Source: Alphaproteobacteria bacterium (GTDB lineage: Bacteria; Pseudomonadota; Alphaproteobacteria; UBA9655). Taken from it: 64,000 bases of DNA. The notes under the pieces are model-generated. The model had not been told where the DNA came from. It did no database searches and saw nothing but the letters and a program-made list of their open reading frames with translations. The translations under genes and the position numbers were made by a program. The stretch spans positions 1 to 64,000 of the forward strand of contig JAGONT010000006.1 in assembly GCA_017992885.1 (NCBI GenBank), given 5' to 3'. Of the stretch, positions 26,536 through 36,553 are shown in pieces. The stretch's first letter is position 1, and every line of letters begins with the position of its first letter.

Positions 26536-27987
26536 ATGATTCAAGGACGGTTTGTTGTTTTCATCCTCGGCATTTTTTTAAGTATTTTGTCTGTTGCCAT
26601 GGCTATTCCCGCCTTGATGGATCTTCTGTATCGAGATCCTGATTGGGTATATTTTGCTGAATCAGCGACGATTACGGGATTTGTAGGAATCTTGCTCGCT
26701 CTTGGTTTTCGGTCTGAAGAGGAACCTATCTTTGAAGTGAGAGAAACTTTTATTTTAACGGTTTCCAGTTGGGTGACGATTTCAGTTTTTGCCTCTCTTC
26801 CGTTTATTCTTTCAAGTGCAGCTCCAACGTTCACAGATGCTTTTTTTGAAGCTATTTCTGGCCTAACAACGACAGGAGCGACTGTTTTCAAAGATCTTGA
26901 TTATGCCCCACCAGGAATCTTATTGTGGCGAGCTCTTTTGCAATGGCTTGGCGGAATCGGGATCGTTGTCATGGCGCTGACCATTTTACCTGCTCTTAAA
27001 ATTGGTGGAATGCAGTTATTTAGAAGCGAATTTTCTGATCGTTCAGAAAAATACTTTCCTCGAGTTTCTCAAATTAGCTCCGCTATTCTTTCAACCTATC
27101 TTTTAATGTCCGCTCTTTGTGGCGTGGCGTATTGGTTGGCAGGAATGACACCGTTTCAAGCCATTTGTTTGATGATGTCCACAGTTTCAACGGCAGGATT
27201 TGCGACATCAGATCTTTCCTTAGGCTATTTTGATGACATATGGATAGAAAGTATTGCTATTATTTTTATGATTATGGGAAGCGTTACCTTACTTCTTTTT
27301 ACCCGCCTTTTACACGGAGATCCCAAACCTCTTTTGCGTGATTCACAAGTTCGTGTTTATTTTTCTTTGATAGCTATAGCCTCAGCGCTTATGGCGATGT
27401 GGCTATGGTGGACGGATCAATACAACTTTTTTAATGCCTTACGCTATGGAACTTTTGCTGTTGTTTCCATTGCTTCAACAACAGGCTTTACAACAGCTGA
27501 TTTTAACACCTGGGGAAGCTTTACCCTGATTTTTCTTTTTCTGCTGATGTTTGTGGGAGGATGTACAGGATCAACAGCAGGAGGCATTAAAATTTTCCGT
27601 TATCAAATTCTTTTTAAAGCGGCAAAACAACAGATTTTACAGCTCCGACGTCCTCATGGTGTCTTTGTTCCCCTTTATAATGATCAAAGATTGAAGGAAG
27701 CGGACTTCATGTCAGTCTTAGCTTTTTTCGCCCTTTATATTTTTTGTTATGCAGCCTTAGCCTTAAGTTTTGCTGTTTGTGGGCTTGACGTTATTTCAAG
27801 CCTTTCTGGAAGTGCAACTATTTTAGGAAATGTAGGGCCAGGTTTGGGACCTCAAATTGGTCCCTCGAGTAATTTTGGAACCCTTTCAGAGACGGCTAAA
27901 TGGTTTACAATATTTGGTATGCTGTTGGGGCGTTTAGAACTTTTAACCTTGTTAATCCTTTTTACACCTAATTTTTGGCGGACTTAA
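26536..27987 (+). CDS. trkH: TrkH-family potassium uptake permease
   Basis: A 483-residue membrane protein with the four pseudo-repeated pore loops of TrkH: SGLTTTGATVF, MMSTVSTAGFATSD, ASTTGFTTADFN and GNVGPGLG, each with the selectivity Gly. It moves K+ into the cell with a TrkA-type regulator, which is not in this window. It lies between the two exported kinase-like genes, in the same direction as the first. Confidence 0.93.
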   Translation: MIQGRFVVFILGIFLSILSVAMAIPALMDLLYRDPDWVYFAESATITGFVGILLALGFRSEEEPIFEVRETFILTVSSWVTISVFASLPFILSSAAPTFTDAFFEAISGLTTTGATVFKDLDYAPPGILLWRALLQWLGGIGIVVMALTILPALKIGGMQLFRSEFSDRSEKYFPRVSQISSAILSTYLLMSALCGVAYWLAGMTPFQAICLMMSTVSTAGFATSDLSLGYFDDIWIESIAIIFMIMGSVTLLLFTRLLHGDPKPLLRDSQVRVYFSLIAIASALMAMWLWWTDQYNFFNALRYGTFAVVSIASTTGFTTADFNTWGSFTLIFLFLLMFVGGCTGSTAGGIKIFRYQILFKAAKQQILQLRRPHGVFVPLYNDQRLKEADFMSVLAFFALYIFCYAALALSFAVCGLDVISSLSGSATILGNVGPGLGPQIGPSSNFGTLSETAKWFTIFGMLLGRLELLTLLILFTPNFWRT

Positions 27988-28092
27988 AAATTGCACCGCT
28001 CTGTCCTTACTGGACGCTGAAGAACTCGATCCTTCGACTCCGTTTGCGAAGCTCTCTAAACATCACCCCAACATCTCTTGATTTAAGAGTTA

Positions 28093-30327
28093 TTAGAAAG
28101 ATTTCTCCATTTTATTTAACATCCAATTATAAGTGTCATTAATATACTGCTCTAATAATGGTTGAATTTTCTGATTAGGATCTATCCAGGCATTACTTTT
28201 TATGCCTTCTAAAAAACCTTCTTTCATTTTAGTCAATAAAAGAAATTTCTTTTGTATGTCATTTTTATGGTCTTCATATCCAAAATTCCGCTTAAGATAA
28301 AAGAAAGGCGATACATGTGCACTTTCTTGACCATGGTTAAATAATTTACTTAAATCACGCCCTAAATGATCAATAGGTTGTTTGCTTATTGAGCTTGTAT
28401 CTATCATCCAAACCTTACGAGCTTTTCTATCGTAAAAAATATTTTCTAAATGAGCATCACCGTGCACAACCACTCCATCCATATCAGTATATTTTGCATA
28501 AAAATTTCCTAATTGCAGACCAATATCATATGCATGTGAGAGTAATTCTGCTATGTCAGAGTCTAAATGAAAAAATCGATGTAATGATTCCCCTTCGGCT
28601 TTATCCAAAAGAATAATAGGAACTTTTTCTACTTTTATAGATCCTCTATATTGCATTATTATAGGAAGGTTTTCTGATTTTGCAATTTCATTATGCTGAG
28701 ATACAAAACTATAAAGGTTCTTGAGCTTTCTTATTTCAGGCGTTGCATTAGATATGTGTGTATGATGCTTACCAATTATTTTACCATCATTATTCTGTTC
28801 GAAAAAATAAATATCCCCCGACTCAACCATTTGTTTTTTGACGTTATCGACATCAGGTAAGTGTGGCTTTTTCTTTCCTAATTTCTTTGCTTGTTTTTCC
28901 CTGTATAAATCAATTAAACTATTATTTCTTAAAGAAGTATTGCTGATATAATTATTTGAAAATGGAAATTTTACTTCTTTTGGGCTCGGCATGCTTAATA
29001 ATACAGCATTGTTATTCTGCGAATCAGAGGCTGCAACACTTAATGGGGAAGGAATTTCAGTCATCACTACCGTTCGGAAAGCTGAGTCTTCCTTTTCTTC
29101 AGTTAATGCTTGAGGAGGTTCGATAGGGAATGAAGACAAAACAGGAGTTGAAGACGCCGCATGCGAGGAAGGCGCAACATAAAGTAAAGAAAAAGCTTGA
29201 GGGTTCATATTCGTAATTAGGCTTGAATCGAGAGGAAATTCTTGCGTAATAAAGCTTTTTGATGGCTTAAGATCCATAGGAGTTTGGAAGCCCTTCGTCC
29301 TTACATCGAACATCTTAATCTTTGCTCCTGGAGCAGAACGGTGCGTTACAGACAACCTATAATCAGAGTTGATTTGCACTAACTCATTGGGGAGCTTAAA
29401 ACTAAGTGTTGCATGCTTATTGATGGCGTTTAAGTTATCTCCAGCTGTTCGAAAATAGTGTGTTGGTTCGTGAGCTTTTGACCATTGGTTTGTCTTAATA
29501 TCTCCTGGATCTTTTTCTGGGGCATACACATGAACTCCTAGTTGCGATTCACTTGTCGCATCGCCCAAGATCACCTGTTTTATAGTCGCTCCATTAGACT
29601 TCAGCGTAAAAGAATGAATATCGCTTTTACCATTTATAAAGCTGAGGTATGAAGTTTCCTTCGCCAGCGACTCCTCTGGACCCCTTGCTCCACCGAGCAT
29701 AGCTTCTACATGCCACTCTTTAAGATCAAACGTTGTATCTATAAACTCTGAAGATTGAGGTAATTTCTGAAGGTTAATGTAACTCTTAGTACCCGGATCG
29801 TAAAGTCTTACAAGGGGCCCTGTCTCCTTGGTGCGATGATTAACAATAAGTTCATAAGCTGCATCTTGTTGTATGTCTTTATTCAATAATTTAAAAGAAA
29901 CCGCTGAATGAGCAATCCTAGCGTTAGGATTATCACCCGCTACTCGATAGGTCTTATCATGCTGACTTGTTGACCAAGTATTTACATCTCCATCCGTTTC
30001 TGGACCATACACATGAACTCCTAATTGCGACTCACTTACTGGATTACCCATATTTAACTGCCATATGGGATCCCATCCTCCTTCAGGAGACCGCATTTCA
30101 ATCTCAACAAATTCAATATCACTCGAACCCGTAAATCCTATACGAGAAGCAAGGGGGGTGAATTGTTGATCACCGGATCCCCGTGTTATTTTACGGGACA
30201 TTCTGGGCGTGATCCCTTCGCTCTCGGAACCGTTCATAGCGAAAGCTGAAACAGAAGAGAGAGCCATAAGCGTCACTGCCGCTAAATTTTTTATAAATTT
30301 GGGAAACCCAGGAACTGAAACACTCAT
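28093..30327 (-). CDS. exported APH-fold kinase-like protein 2 with duplicated N-terminal domain
   Basis: A 744-residue protein; ATG at 30327 follows AGGTGAG. A signal peptide (ending VSAFA, about residue 30) precedes two copies of a beta-rich module, roughly residues 70-205 and 225-360, each with ESQLGVHVY, AGDNxNA and SFKL. A spacer leads to a kinase-like C-terminal half with H622-G-D624 and N629 in HGDAHLENIFYD, then D643 in VWMIDTSS, and an upstream LLDKAEGESLHRFF hinge. N-to-D spacing (14) equals that in the protein at 25282. The paired N-domains could bind carbohydrate or a host surface. No known family assigned for the N-terminal modules. Confidence 0.6.
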   Translation of the reverse strand: MSVSVPGFPKFIKNLAAVTLMALSSVSAFAMNGSESEGITPRMSRKITRGSGDQQFTPLASRIGFTGSSDIEFVEIEMRSPEGGWDPIWQLNMGNPVSESQLGVHVYGPETDGDVNTWSTSQHDKTYRVAGDNPNARIAHSAVSFKLLNKDIQQDAAYELIVNHRTKETGPLVRLYDPGTKSYINLQKLPQSSEFIDTTFDLKEWHVEAMLGGARGPEESLAKETSYLSFINGKSDIHSFTLKSNGATIKQVILGDATSESQLGVHVYAPEKDPGDIKTNQWSKAHEPTHYFRTAGDNLNAINKHATLSFKLPNELVQINSDYRLSVTHRSAPGAKIKMFDVRTKGFQTPMDLKPSKSFITQEFPLDSSLITNMNPQAFSLLYVAPSSHAASSTPVLSSFPIEPPQALTEEKEDSAFRTVVMTEIPSPLSVAASDSQNNNAVLLSMPSPKEVKFPFSNNYISNTSLRNNSLIDLYREKQAKKLGKKKPHLPDVDNVKKQMVESGDIYFFEQNNDGKIIGKHHTHISNATPEIRKLKNLYSFVSQHNEIAKSENLPIIMQYRGSIKVEKVPIILLDKAEGESLHRFFHLDSDIAELLSHAYDIGLQLGNFYAKYTDMDGVVVHGDAHLENIFYDRKARKVWMIDTSSISKQPIDHLGRDLSKLFNHGQESAHVSPFFYLKRNFGYEDHKNDIQKKFLLLTKMKEGFLEGIKSNAWIDPNQKIQPLLEQYINDTYNWMLNKMEKSF

Positions 30328-30763
30328 AATACTCACCTACGAAAAAACTTATCTATACATAAATTAACATTAACATAGAAAATAAATATTGTCAATGCAT
30401 AACATAAATATGTCGCATATCCATAATATAATTGAGTCAGTTAGTAAGTACAAGAATTGACCAATCAGAGGTTATCTTCGAAAGCAGAAAGTCATGCAGA
30501 AAAAAAGGTCAAAGAAAAGGTGCTGAGGGGAGAGTATATAGGAACAAACTCCCCTTAAGAATTGCTACTTAGTAAAAATTACATTCAATCTCAATATGTG
30601 TTGGGTTAAATTAATCTTACAAACGCACTTGAACACTTAAGCTTATTCTTATACCTTACAGCAATTAGGGTGGTACCTTTTAACCTCTAATGAAAAAAAG
30701 AAAAAGCAACAATAAAAAGTATACATACTCATAAGAATTAAAGGCTAAAGGAACGACCTGTTA
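30328..30763. other. intergenic region, no gene seen
   Basis: About 435 AT-rich bases lie between the divergent kinase-like gene and the efflux operon. It should hold both promoters. I see no small ORF with a ribosome site and no recognised RNA. Confidence 0.4.
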
Positions 30764-31732
30764 ATGAACAAAAAAATATTTAATCTTCACAATTTCTTTA
30801 TTGTTGCTAGCATTATTGGAATTATAGGAGGTCTTTATATTTTTAATTTTTATCAAAAATCTTTCCATCCATCTAAATCTCCGTCACCTACCTCCGATTC
30901 ACCTTTCGAGGAGTCCATTATTGGAGTCGGTATTATTGAACCGGCCAGTGGAAATATTAAAGTGGGAACCTTGGTTGGCTCAACCGTTAATCAAGTTTTT
31001 GTTAAAAGAGGCCAGGCTGTTCTTAAGGGGCAACCCCTTTTCAATCTCAATGCTCAACAAGCAGATGCAGATCTTAAAGCAAAACAAATGATTGTCAAAG
31101 TTGCACAAACAGGGTTAAGGCAAGCAGAAGTCGCTTTAAAATTTGCAGAAGATGAGATGAATATTGTAAACCAGCTTAAAGATAAAAGAGGCGTTACGAA
31201 AGAAGAAATCATAACACGTCAAAATAACTTCTTATCAGCACAAATAGGTGTTGAAAATGCTCAAGCCAACATTTTAGCCGCAGAAGCGCAAGCTGTAGAG
31301 TCAAAAATCATTCTTGACTCTTATACTATACCCGCTCCAATCGATGGTGAAGTCCTCCAAATTAATATTCGCCCAGGTGAATATGCATCTGCAGAAACAC
31401 TCTCCACCCCCTTAATGGTAATGGGTGATGTAAGTCGATACCATATCCGTTTAGACATAGAAGAGAAAAATGCTTGGAGCTTAAAAAAGGAGGCCGCTGC
31501 CATTGCTATAATACCTGGCCACCCTAAAATTCAAGTAAACCTTAAGTTTGAATATATAGAACCTACTATAATCTCTTCAAGCTCACTAAAGAGTGACGAT
31601 ACGCATGCTCTACAAGTCGTCTATAGTTTTGATCCTAAAAAAGTTGCACATGCTTTTTTAGGTCAAGCTATTAAAGTTTATATTCAGGTTGATAGTTTAA
31701 CTCCCTCTGTAAAAAAATCTGTTTCACAATGA
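30764..31732 (+). CDS. HlyD-type membrane-fusion protein without cognate pump
   Basis: A 322-residue periplasmic adaptor. One N-terminal helix (about residues 9-29) is followed by VGTLVGSTVNQVFVKRGQAVLKGQPLF (split lipoyl half), an Ala/Gln coiled coil and YTIPAPIDGEVLQINIRPGEYA (second lipoyl half). It overlaps the next gene, an outer-membrane channel, by 4 bases. No inner-membrane ABC, RND or MFS pump lies beside it, which is unusual for such an operon. Confidence 0.85.
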   Translation: MNKKIFNLHNFFIVASIIGIIGGLYIFNFYQKSFHPSKSPSPTSDSPFEESIIGVGIIEPASGNIKVGTLVGSTVNQVFVKRGQAVLKGQPLFNLNAQQADADLKAKQMIVKVAQTGLRQAEVALKFAEDEMNIVNQLKDKRGVTKEEIITRQNNFLSAQIGVENAQANILAAEAQAVESKIILDSYTIPAPIDGEVLQINIRPGEYASAETLSTPLMVMGDVSRYHIRLDIEEKNAWSLKKEAAAIAIIPGHPKIQVNLKFEYIEPTIISSSSLKSDDTHALQVVYSFDPKKVAHAFLGQAIKVYIQVDSLTPSVKKSVSQ

Positions 31733-33261
31733 AAAAAATACTTATTCTTTTTTTGTCTTTATTGCCTTCCGCATGCAGAGTCGGACCCGATTATGAGAAG
31801 CCCTCTATGGAAGTTCCTGAAAAATGGGAAAATGCTCCGCCTCAAGATAAAAATAAAAACCGTGATATTTTATCAGAAGTTGTTTGGTGGAAAAATTATA
31901 ATGATCCTATACTCACCCATTTGATAGAGGAAACTATAAAATCAAACCATGATTTAAAAACGGCATTTGCGCAAATTTTCCAAGCACGTGCATCGCTCCT
32001 TGGTGCAGAAGCAGCCTTTTCCCCTAATGTTGATGGCGTGGGTTCATACAATAATAATGAAAACAGTCTTACAACAAACACGACTTCAAACATATCCAGT
32101 ATTTCTCCTAATATTCCCCCCATTTTTCAAACACCTGGGCTTGGCCAGCCCCGCTTTTTTAACATCTTCAATCTAGGGTTATCCGTAAACTGGGAAATTG
32201 ATTTATTTGGTCGATTGCAACGTGGAATCGAATCAGCAGAAGCTAGCGTAGAGTCTCAGGTGGAAGATATGCATAGCTTAATGCTTAGCTTAATTGCAGA
32301 GACTGCTGTCAATTATATCACTCTTCGTGGCCGACAAAAATTAATAGAAATTCAAAAAAAAACTGTTGAAAATTGGGATTTTATTTGTAAATTAAATGAA
32401 GATCTTTTAAGTACGGGATTGATTACTGAAATTGACTTGAATCAAGCAAAAGCTGATCGAAATCAAGTAGAAGCTTACATCTCTGTTTTTGAAACAGATA
32501 TCAAGGTTGCGATTCATCATCTGTCTATTTTAACGGGACGACCTCCAGCTTATTTTTATAAACTTTTATTACCCGTTAAGCCTATTCCTCAGCTTCCATC
32601 TGAAATCTTTGCAGGACTTCCTTGTGAGCTTCTTCTTCGCCGACCCGACATCCGTGAAGCTGAACGAACTTTAGCTGCGTCAACAGCCCAAATCGGAGTT
32701 GCTATTGGAGATCTTTTTCCTAATATAAGTTTGACAGGAACACCTGGATTTCAAAGTAATTTTATAAGAAACTTCATCAATCCTCGTAGTTTGTACTATA
32801 CAATAGGGCCTCAATTTTCCTGGGGCATTATCGATTTTGGTCAAGTAAGATCAAATATTTATCAAGCAATAAGTGCAAAAGATCAAAACTATCATCAATA
32901 TATAAGTACAATTTTAAAAGCTCTCGAAGATGTAGAAAATTCTCTTGTGACTTATGCTAATGAAGCAAAGCGCTATGCAATATTACAAGAATCTTATAAT
33001 TTTAGCGATAAGGCGTTAGAATTGAGTAAGCTGCGTTTTAATGCTGGCTTGCTTAATTATATTACCGTACTTCAAAATGAAATTGACTTACAAGAAGATG
33101 CACTTATTATGGTGCAAAGTCAAACTTCTCTCGCCATTGATTCTGTTCTTCTTTACAAATCACTAGGCGGAGGGTGGCAAGTCGATCAAACAGCTTGGAC
33201 TCAAAAAGAGCCCATTACATTTCTACCCTATAAAGCACCAAGTTTTACACCTTTTCCATAG
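31729..33261 (+). CDS. NodT/OprM-type outer-membrane efflux lipoprotein
   Basis: A 510-residue TolC-like factor. A lipobox (LLPSAC, Cys16) precedes RVGPDYEKP. It shows WEIDLFGRLQRGIESAEA, LPCELLLRRPDIREAERTL and LFPNISLTGTPGF, and two coiled-coil-rich repeats, the signature of the NodT family. It should form the outer-membrane channel for the adjacent adaptor. Its end overlaps the convergent gap gene by 17 bases. Confidence 0.9.
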   Translation: MKKILILFLSLLPSACRVGPDYEKPSMEVPEKWENAPPQDKNKNRDILSEVVWWKNYNDPILTHLIEETIKSNHDLKTAFAQIFQARASLLGAEAAFSPNVDGVGSYNNNENSLTTNTTSNISSISPNIPPIFQTPGLGQPRFFNIFNLGLSVNWEIDLFGRLQRGIESAEASVESQVEDMHSLMLSLIAETAVNYITLRGRQKLIEIQKKTVENWDFICKLNEDLLSTGLITEIDLNQAKADRNQVEAYISVFETDIKVAIHHLSILTGRPPAYFYKLLLPVKPIPQLPSEIFAGLPCELLLRRPDIREAERTLAASTAQIGVAIGDLFPNISLTGTPGFQSNFIRNFINPRSLYYTIGPQFSWGIIDFGQVRSNIYQAISAKDQNYHQYISTILKALEDVENSLVTYANEAKRYAILQESYNFSDKALELSKLRFNAGLLNYITVLQNEIDLQEDALIMVQSQTSLAIDSVLLYKSLGGGWQVDQTAWTQKEPITFLPYKAPSFTPFP

Positions 33262-34249
33262 CAACGGCCGTGTCAGCCATACGGTTGGAAAAGCCCCATT
33301 CATTATCATACCATGATAAAACCCGGCAGAATTTTCCTTCTATAACATGCGTTTCTTTTAAATCAAAAATAGAACTCGCGGAATCATGATTAAAATCAAT
33401 GGAAACGAGAGGCGCATCGTTAATGGTGAGAATGCCCCTTAATTCACCCTCTGCGGCTTGCGCTATTTCCTTATTAATTTCATCTTTAGAAGTGGGGCGT
33501 TTTGACACAAACTTAAAATCTATCAGGGATACATTGGGCGTAGGTACACGAACAGCAGTTCCATCCAGCTTTCCTGCTAATTCAGGCAATACTAATCCTA
33601 CAGCTTTAGCTGCACCCGTTGAAGCGGGGATGAGGGAAAGAGCAGCCGCTCTTGCCCGACGCAAGTCCTTATGAAGCGTATCTACAAGGCGCTGATCGCC
33701 GGTGTAAGAATGGATGGTGGTCATAAACCCATGCTCAATGCCGATCGCTTTATGAAGAATATATGCGACTGGAGCCAAGCAATTAGTTGTGCAAGAAGCG
33801 TTTGAAACAACTTTATGGTTTGGTTTGAGCTCATTATGATTCACACCCCACACAACAGTTAAATCTGCTCCTTCAGCAGGAGCAGAAATAAGAACTTTTT
33901 TGGCTCCTGCACTTAAGTGTGCGGCTGCGTCTTCTCGCTTTGTAAAGCGGCCAGAACATTCCATCGCGACATCAACATCCAATTCTTTCCAAGGCAAAAC
34001 CATTGGATTAGGAATGGAAAAAACTTTAATGAAGTGATTATTAATTTTAAGCCCCTCATCCTGAATTTCCACCGTACCCGGGAAAGGTCCGTGAACCGAA
34101 TCATACTTAAAAAGATGGGCACTCTCTGCAATAGACCCTAAGTCATTAATAGCAATGACTTCAATATCTGAGCGGCGACTCTCAAATATAGCTCTTAAAA
34201 TAAGGCGCCCAATACGACCAAATCCATTAATAGAAACCTTACAGACCAT
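33245..34249 (-). CDS. gap: glyceraldehyde-3-phosphate dehydrogenase
   Basis: A 334-residue enzyme starting MVCKVSINGFGRIGRLILR (NAD-binding). It has the catalytic SNASCTTNCLAP, the phosphate site HSYTGDQRLVD and WYDNEWGFSNRM. ATG at 34249 follows GAGGAGAAAGC and overlaps the end of tkt by 11 bases, so the two are co-translated. In many alphaproteobacteria pgk follows tkt-gap; here the next gene is a convergent efflux channel, so the cluster has been broken. Confidence 0.95.
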   Translation of the reverse strand: MVCKVSINGFGRIGRLILRAIFESRRSDIEVIAINDLGSIAESAHLFKYDSVHGPFPGTVEIQDEGLKINNHFIKVFSIPNPMVLPWKELDVDVAMECSGRFTKREDAAAHLSAGAKKVLISAPAEGADLTVVWGVNHNELKPNHKVVSNASCTTNCLAPVAYILHKAIGIEHGFMTTIHSYTGDQRLVDTLHKDLRRARAAALSLIPASTGAAKAVGLVLPELAGKLDGTAVRVPTPNVSLIDFKFVSKRPTSKDEINKEIAQAAEGELRGILTINDAPLVSIDFNHDSASSIFDLKETHVIEGKFCRVLSWYDNEWGFSNRMADTAVAMEKV

Positions 34250-36242
34250 GCTTTCTCCTCTCGACAATTTTGACGATATTTTCGGCCGTAAGGCCAAATT
34301 TCTGATAGAGAATTTCATAGGGAGCAGAGGCTCCGAAATGATTTAACCCCAACGTAATACCCTCATCTCCTACATATTTTTCCCACCCCATAGACGATGC
34401 CGCTTCAATAGCAACTCGGAATGTATTCTTACCTAAAATGGTGTCTTTATACATTTGATCCTGTTTTTCAAAAAGCTCCCAGCAGGGCATGGAAATAACA
34501 GCTGTATGAATACTCTTACTTTCTAAAATCTCTTGAGCTTTAAGGGCAATTTCTACTTCAGAACCTGATGCAAGAAGTGTAACCTCTCGAATTCCTTGAG
34601 CATCCTTTAAAATATAAGCTCCTTGCGCGGATAGATTATGGGAGACTTCCTTCCGCAAAAGATTAAGTTTTTGACGCGTTAAAGCTATAACAGAAGGAGA
34701 ATTAGTAGATTCAAGGGCAAGCATCCAGCATTCGCCAACTTCCACTGCATCGCAAGGGCGAAAAACACGAAGATTAGGGATAGCTCTTAAAGAGGCTAAA
34801 TGTTCAATGGGTTGGTGGGTTGGTCCATCTTCTCCCAGACCAATGGAATCATGGGTCATAACATAAATCACGCGAATGCCCATAAGGGCAGCCAAACGAA
34901 TCGCCGGTCTACAATAATCTGTAAAAACTAAAAATGTTCCTCCATAGGGAATGAGTCCTCCATGAAGAGCCATTCCGTTCATGGCTGCAGCCATGCCGTG
35001 CTCCCGTACTCCATAATGGATATAACGCCCTTTGTAATTATTTGGACGGATGGGTATCATATTTTTAGCTTTTGTATTATTTGAACCAGTAAGGTCAGCT
35101 GATCCTCCCACAAGCTCAGGAATTTCAGCAGCAAGAACATCTAAAATCATCTGAGAGGATTGGCGGCTTGCAACACTTGTTTGCTGAGCGACAAACGTCT
35201 CAAGAAGATTTTGAATAGGTTTCTTCCAGTTATGAGGTAAAGCTTTTCTTATTCGCCGCTCGATTTCAGCTTTATTCTCATTTTGAGAAAGACGCTTTTC
35301 CCATGCCTTACGTTTTTCCTTATTTCTCCTGCCAACTTCACGCCACGCCGATAAAATATTTTCTGGAATTTCAAAGGCAGGGTAAGGCCAATCAAGATTC
35401 TGACGCGTTGCTCGAACTTCTTCTTCTCCTAAGGGTGCACCATGAACAGCGGCCGTTCCTGCTTTATGAGGAGATCCTTTGGCAATCTGTGTCTTACACG
35501 CAATAAAAACAGGCTTTGTTGCGGTTTGAGCTTTCTGAAGAGCAGCTTCAATTTCGATAAAGTTATGACCATCAATCTCTATAACCTCCCAATGGGAGGC
35601 TTCAAACCGCAAACGTTGATTATCCGTAACGGCTAGATTGGTAGGACCATCAATTGAAATCTGGTTGTCATCAAAAAGGACAATCAGATTATTCAAACAA
35701 AGGTGACCCGCTAAAGAAATGGCTTCGTGGGAAATACCTTCCATTAAACATCCATCACCTACGATTACATACATTTTGTGATCGACAAGCTCTTTCCCAA
35801 ATTCGGCACCCATCATTTTTTCAGCGAGGGCCATCCCCACAGCATTCCCAAGTCCTTGGCCCAAGGGACCTGTCGTAGTTTCAATTCCTTCTGCTTCCCC
35901 ATGCTCAGGATGACCTGCACAACGGCTACCCCATTGGCGAAAGTTCTTAATTTCTTCGAGGGTCATGTCCTGATACCCTGTTAAATATAAAAGAGAATAT
36001 AAAAGCATGGATCCATGCCCAGCTGATAAAACAAATCGGTCTCGATCAAACCATTGGGGTGCAGAGGCATCAAACTTTAAGAATTTTGCAAACAAAACTG
36101 TTGCGACATCTGCCATTCCCATTGGCATTCCTGGATGACCGGATTGGGCGTGTTCAACGGCATCCATCGTAAGAACCCGGATAGCATCAGCCATGGGTTG
36201 GAGTTGATTCTCCGAAAACGACTGCATAGTCGTACTTTTCAT
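34239..36242 (-). CDS. tkt: transketolase
   Basis: A 667-residue thiamine-diphosphate enzyme with DAVEHAQSGHPGMPMGMADV, GDGCLMEGISHEA (ThDP/Mg site), GSADLTGSN, the pyrimidine-domain YGVREHGMAAAMNG and THDSIGLGEDGPTHQPIE. It links glycolysis and the pentose-phosphate pathway. The ATG at 36242 follows AGGAA. It forms an operon with gap downstream. Confidence 0.95.
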   Translation of the reverse strand: MKSTTMQSFSENQLQPMADAIRVLTMDAVEHAQSGHPGMPMGMADVATVLFAKFLKFDASAPQWFDRDRFVLSAGHGSMLLYSLLYLTGYQDMTLEEIKNFRQWGSRCAGHPEHGEAEGIETTTGPLGQGLGNAVGMALAEKMMGAEFGKELVDHKMYVIVGDGCLMEGISHEAISLAGHLCLNNLIVLFDDNQISIDGPTNLAVTDNQRLRFEASHWEVIEIDGHNFIEIEAALQKAQTATKPVFIACKTQIAKGSPHKAGTAAVHGAPLGEEEVRATRQNLDWPYPAFEIPENILSAWREVGRRNKEKRKAWEKRLSQNENKAEIERRIRKALPHNWKKPIQNLLETFVAQQTSVASRQSSQMILDVLAAEIPELVGGSADLTGSNNTKAKNMIPIRPNNYKGRYIHYGVREHGMAAAMNGMALHGGLIPYGGTFLVFTDYCRPAIRLAALMGIRVIYVMTHDSIGLGEDGPTHQPIEHLASLRAIPNLRVFRPCDAVEVGECWMLALESTNSPSVIALTRQKLNLLRKEVSHNLSAQGAYILKDAQGIREVTLLASGSEVEIALKAQEILESKSIHTAVISMPCWELFEKQDQMYKDTILGKNTFRVAIEAASSMGWEKYVGDEGITLGLNHFGASAPYEILYQKFGLTAENIVKIVERRKHGL

Positions 36243-36431
36243 CACTAATTTCCTGTTTTAGTATCCTTTCTTAACAGGATGCCTTTCGAGATTCCAGGCG
36301 TCAACCTAGAAATGGTTTCTCGATAATTTTGCTCAGGAGAATTAAAGAAAATATAGCTCTCTTCAAGGACAAATGACAAATTTTCACATTCCTCTTGCTC
36401 TCCCCCCTACTTTGTTTGCTATAAGAATGAA

Positions 36432-36530
36432 GAGGGGCTGGTTTGTGGACGTAGGCCTTATCAACCCGGTCAGGTCCGGAAGGAAGCAGCCGTCGTAAGA
36501 TCCCTGCGGGTCACGTTAAGCACGCCCCTC
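36432..36530 (+). ncRNA. ffs: signal recognition particle RNA, small 4.5S type
   Basis: The apical consensus GGTCAGGTCCGGAAGGAAGC is present at 36468-36488, with flanks that fold into the expected rod. The ends GAGGGGC (36432-36438) and GCCCCTC (36524-36530) pair. Length is about 99 nt. The RNA binds Ffh for co-translational membrane targeting. A TATAAG at 36420-36425 could be the -10 box. It lies immediately upstream of dnaX, a common alphaproteobacterial order. Confidence 0.93.
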
Positions 36531-36553
36531 ACCTATAAAGGAATAGAATACAC

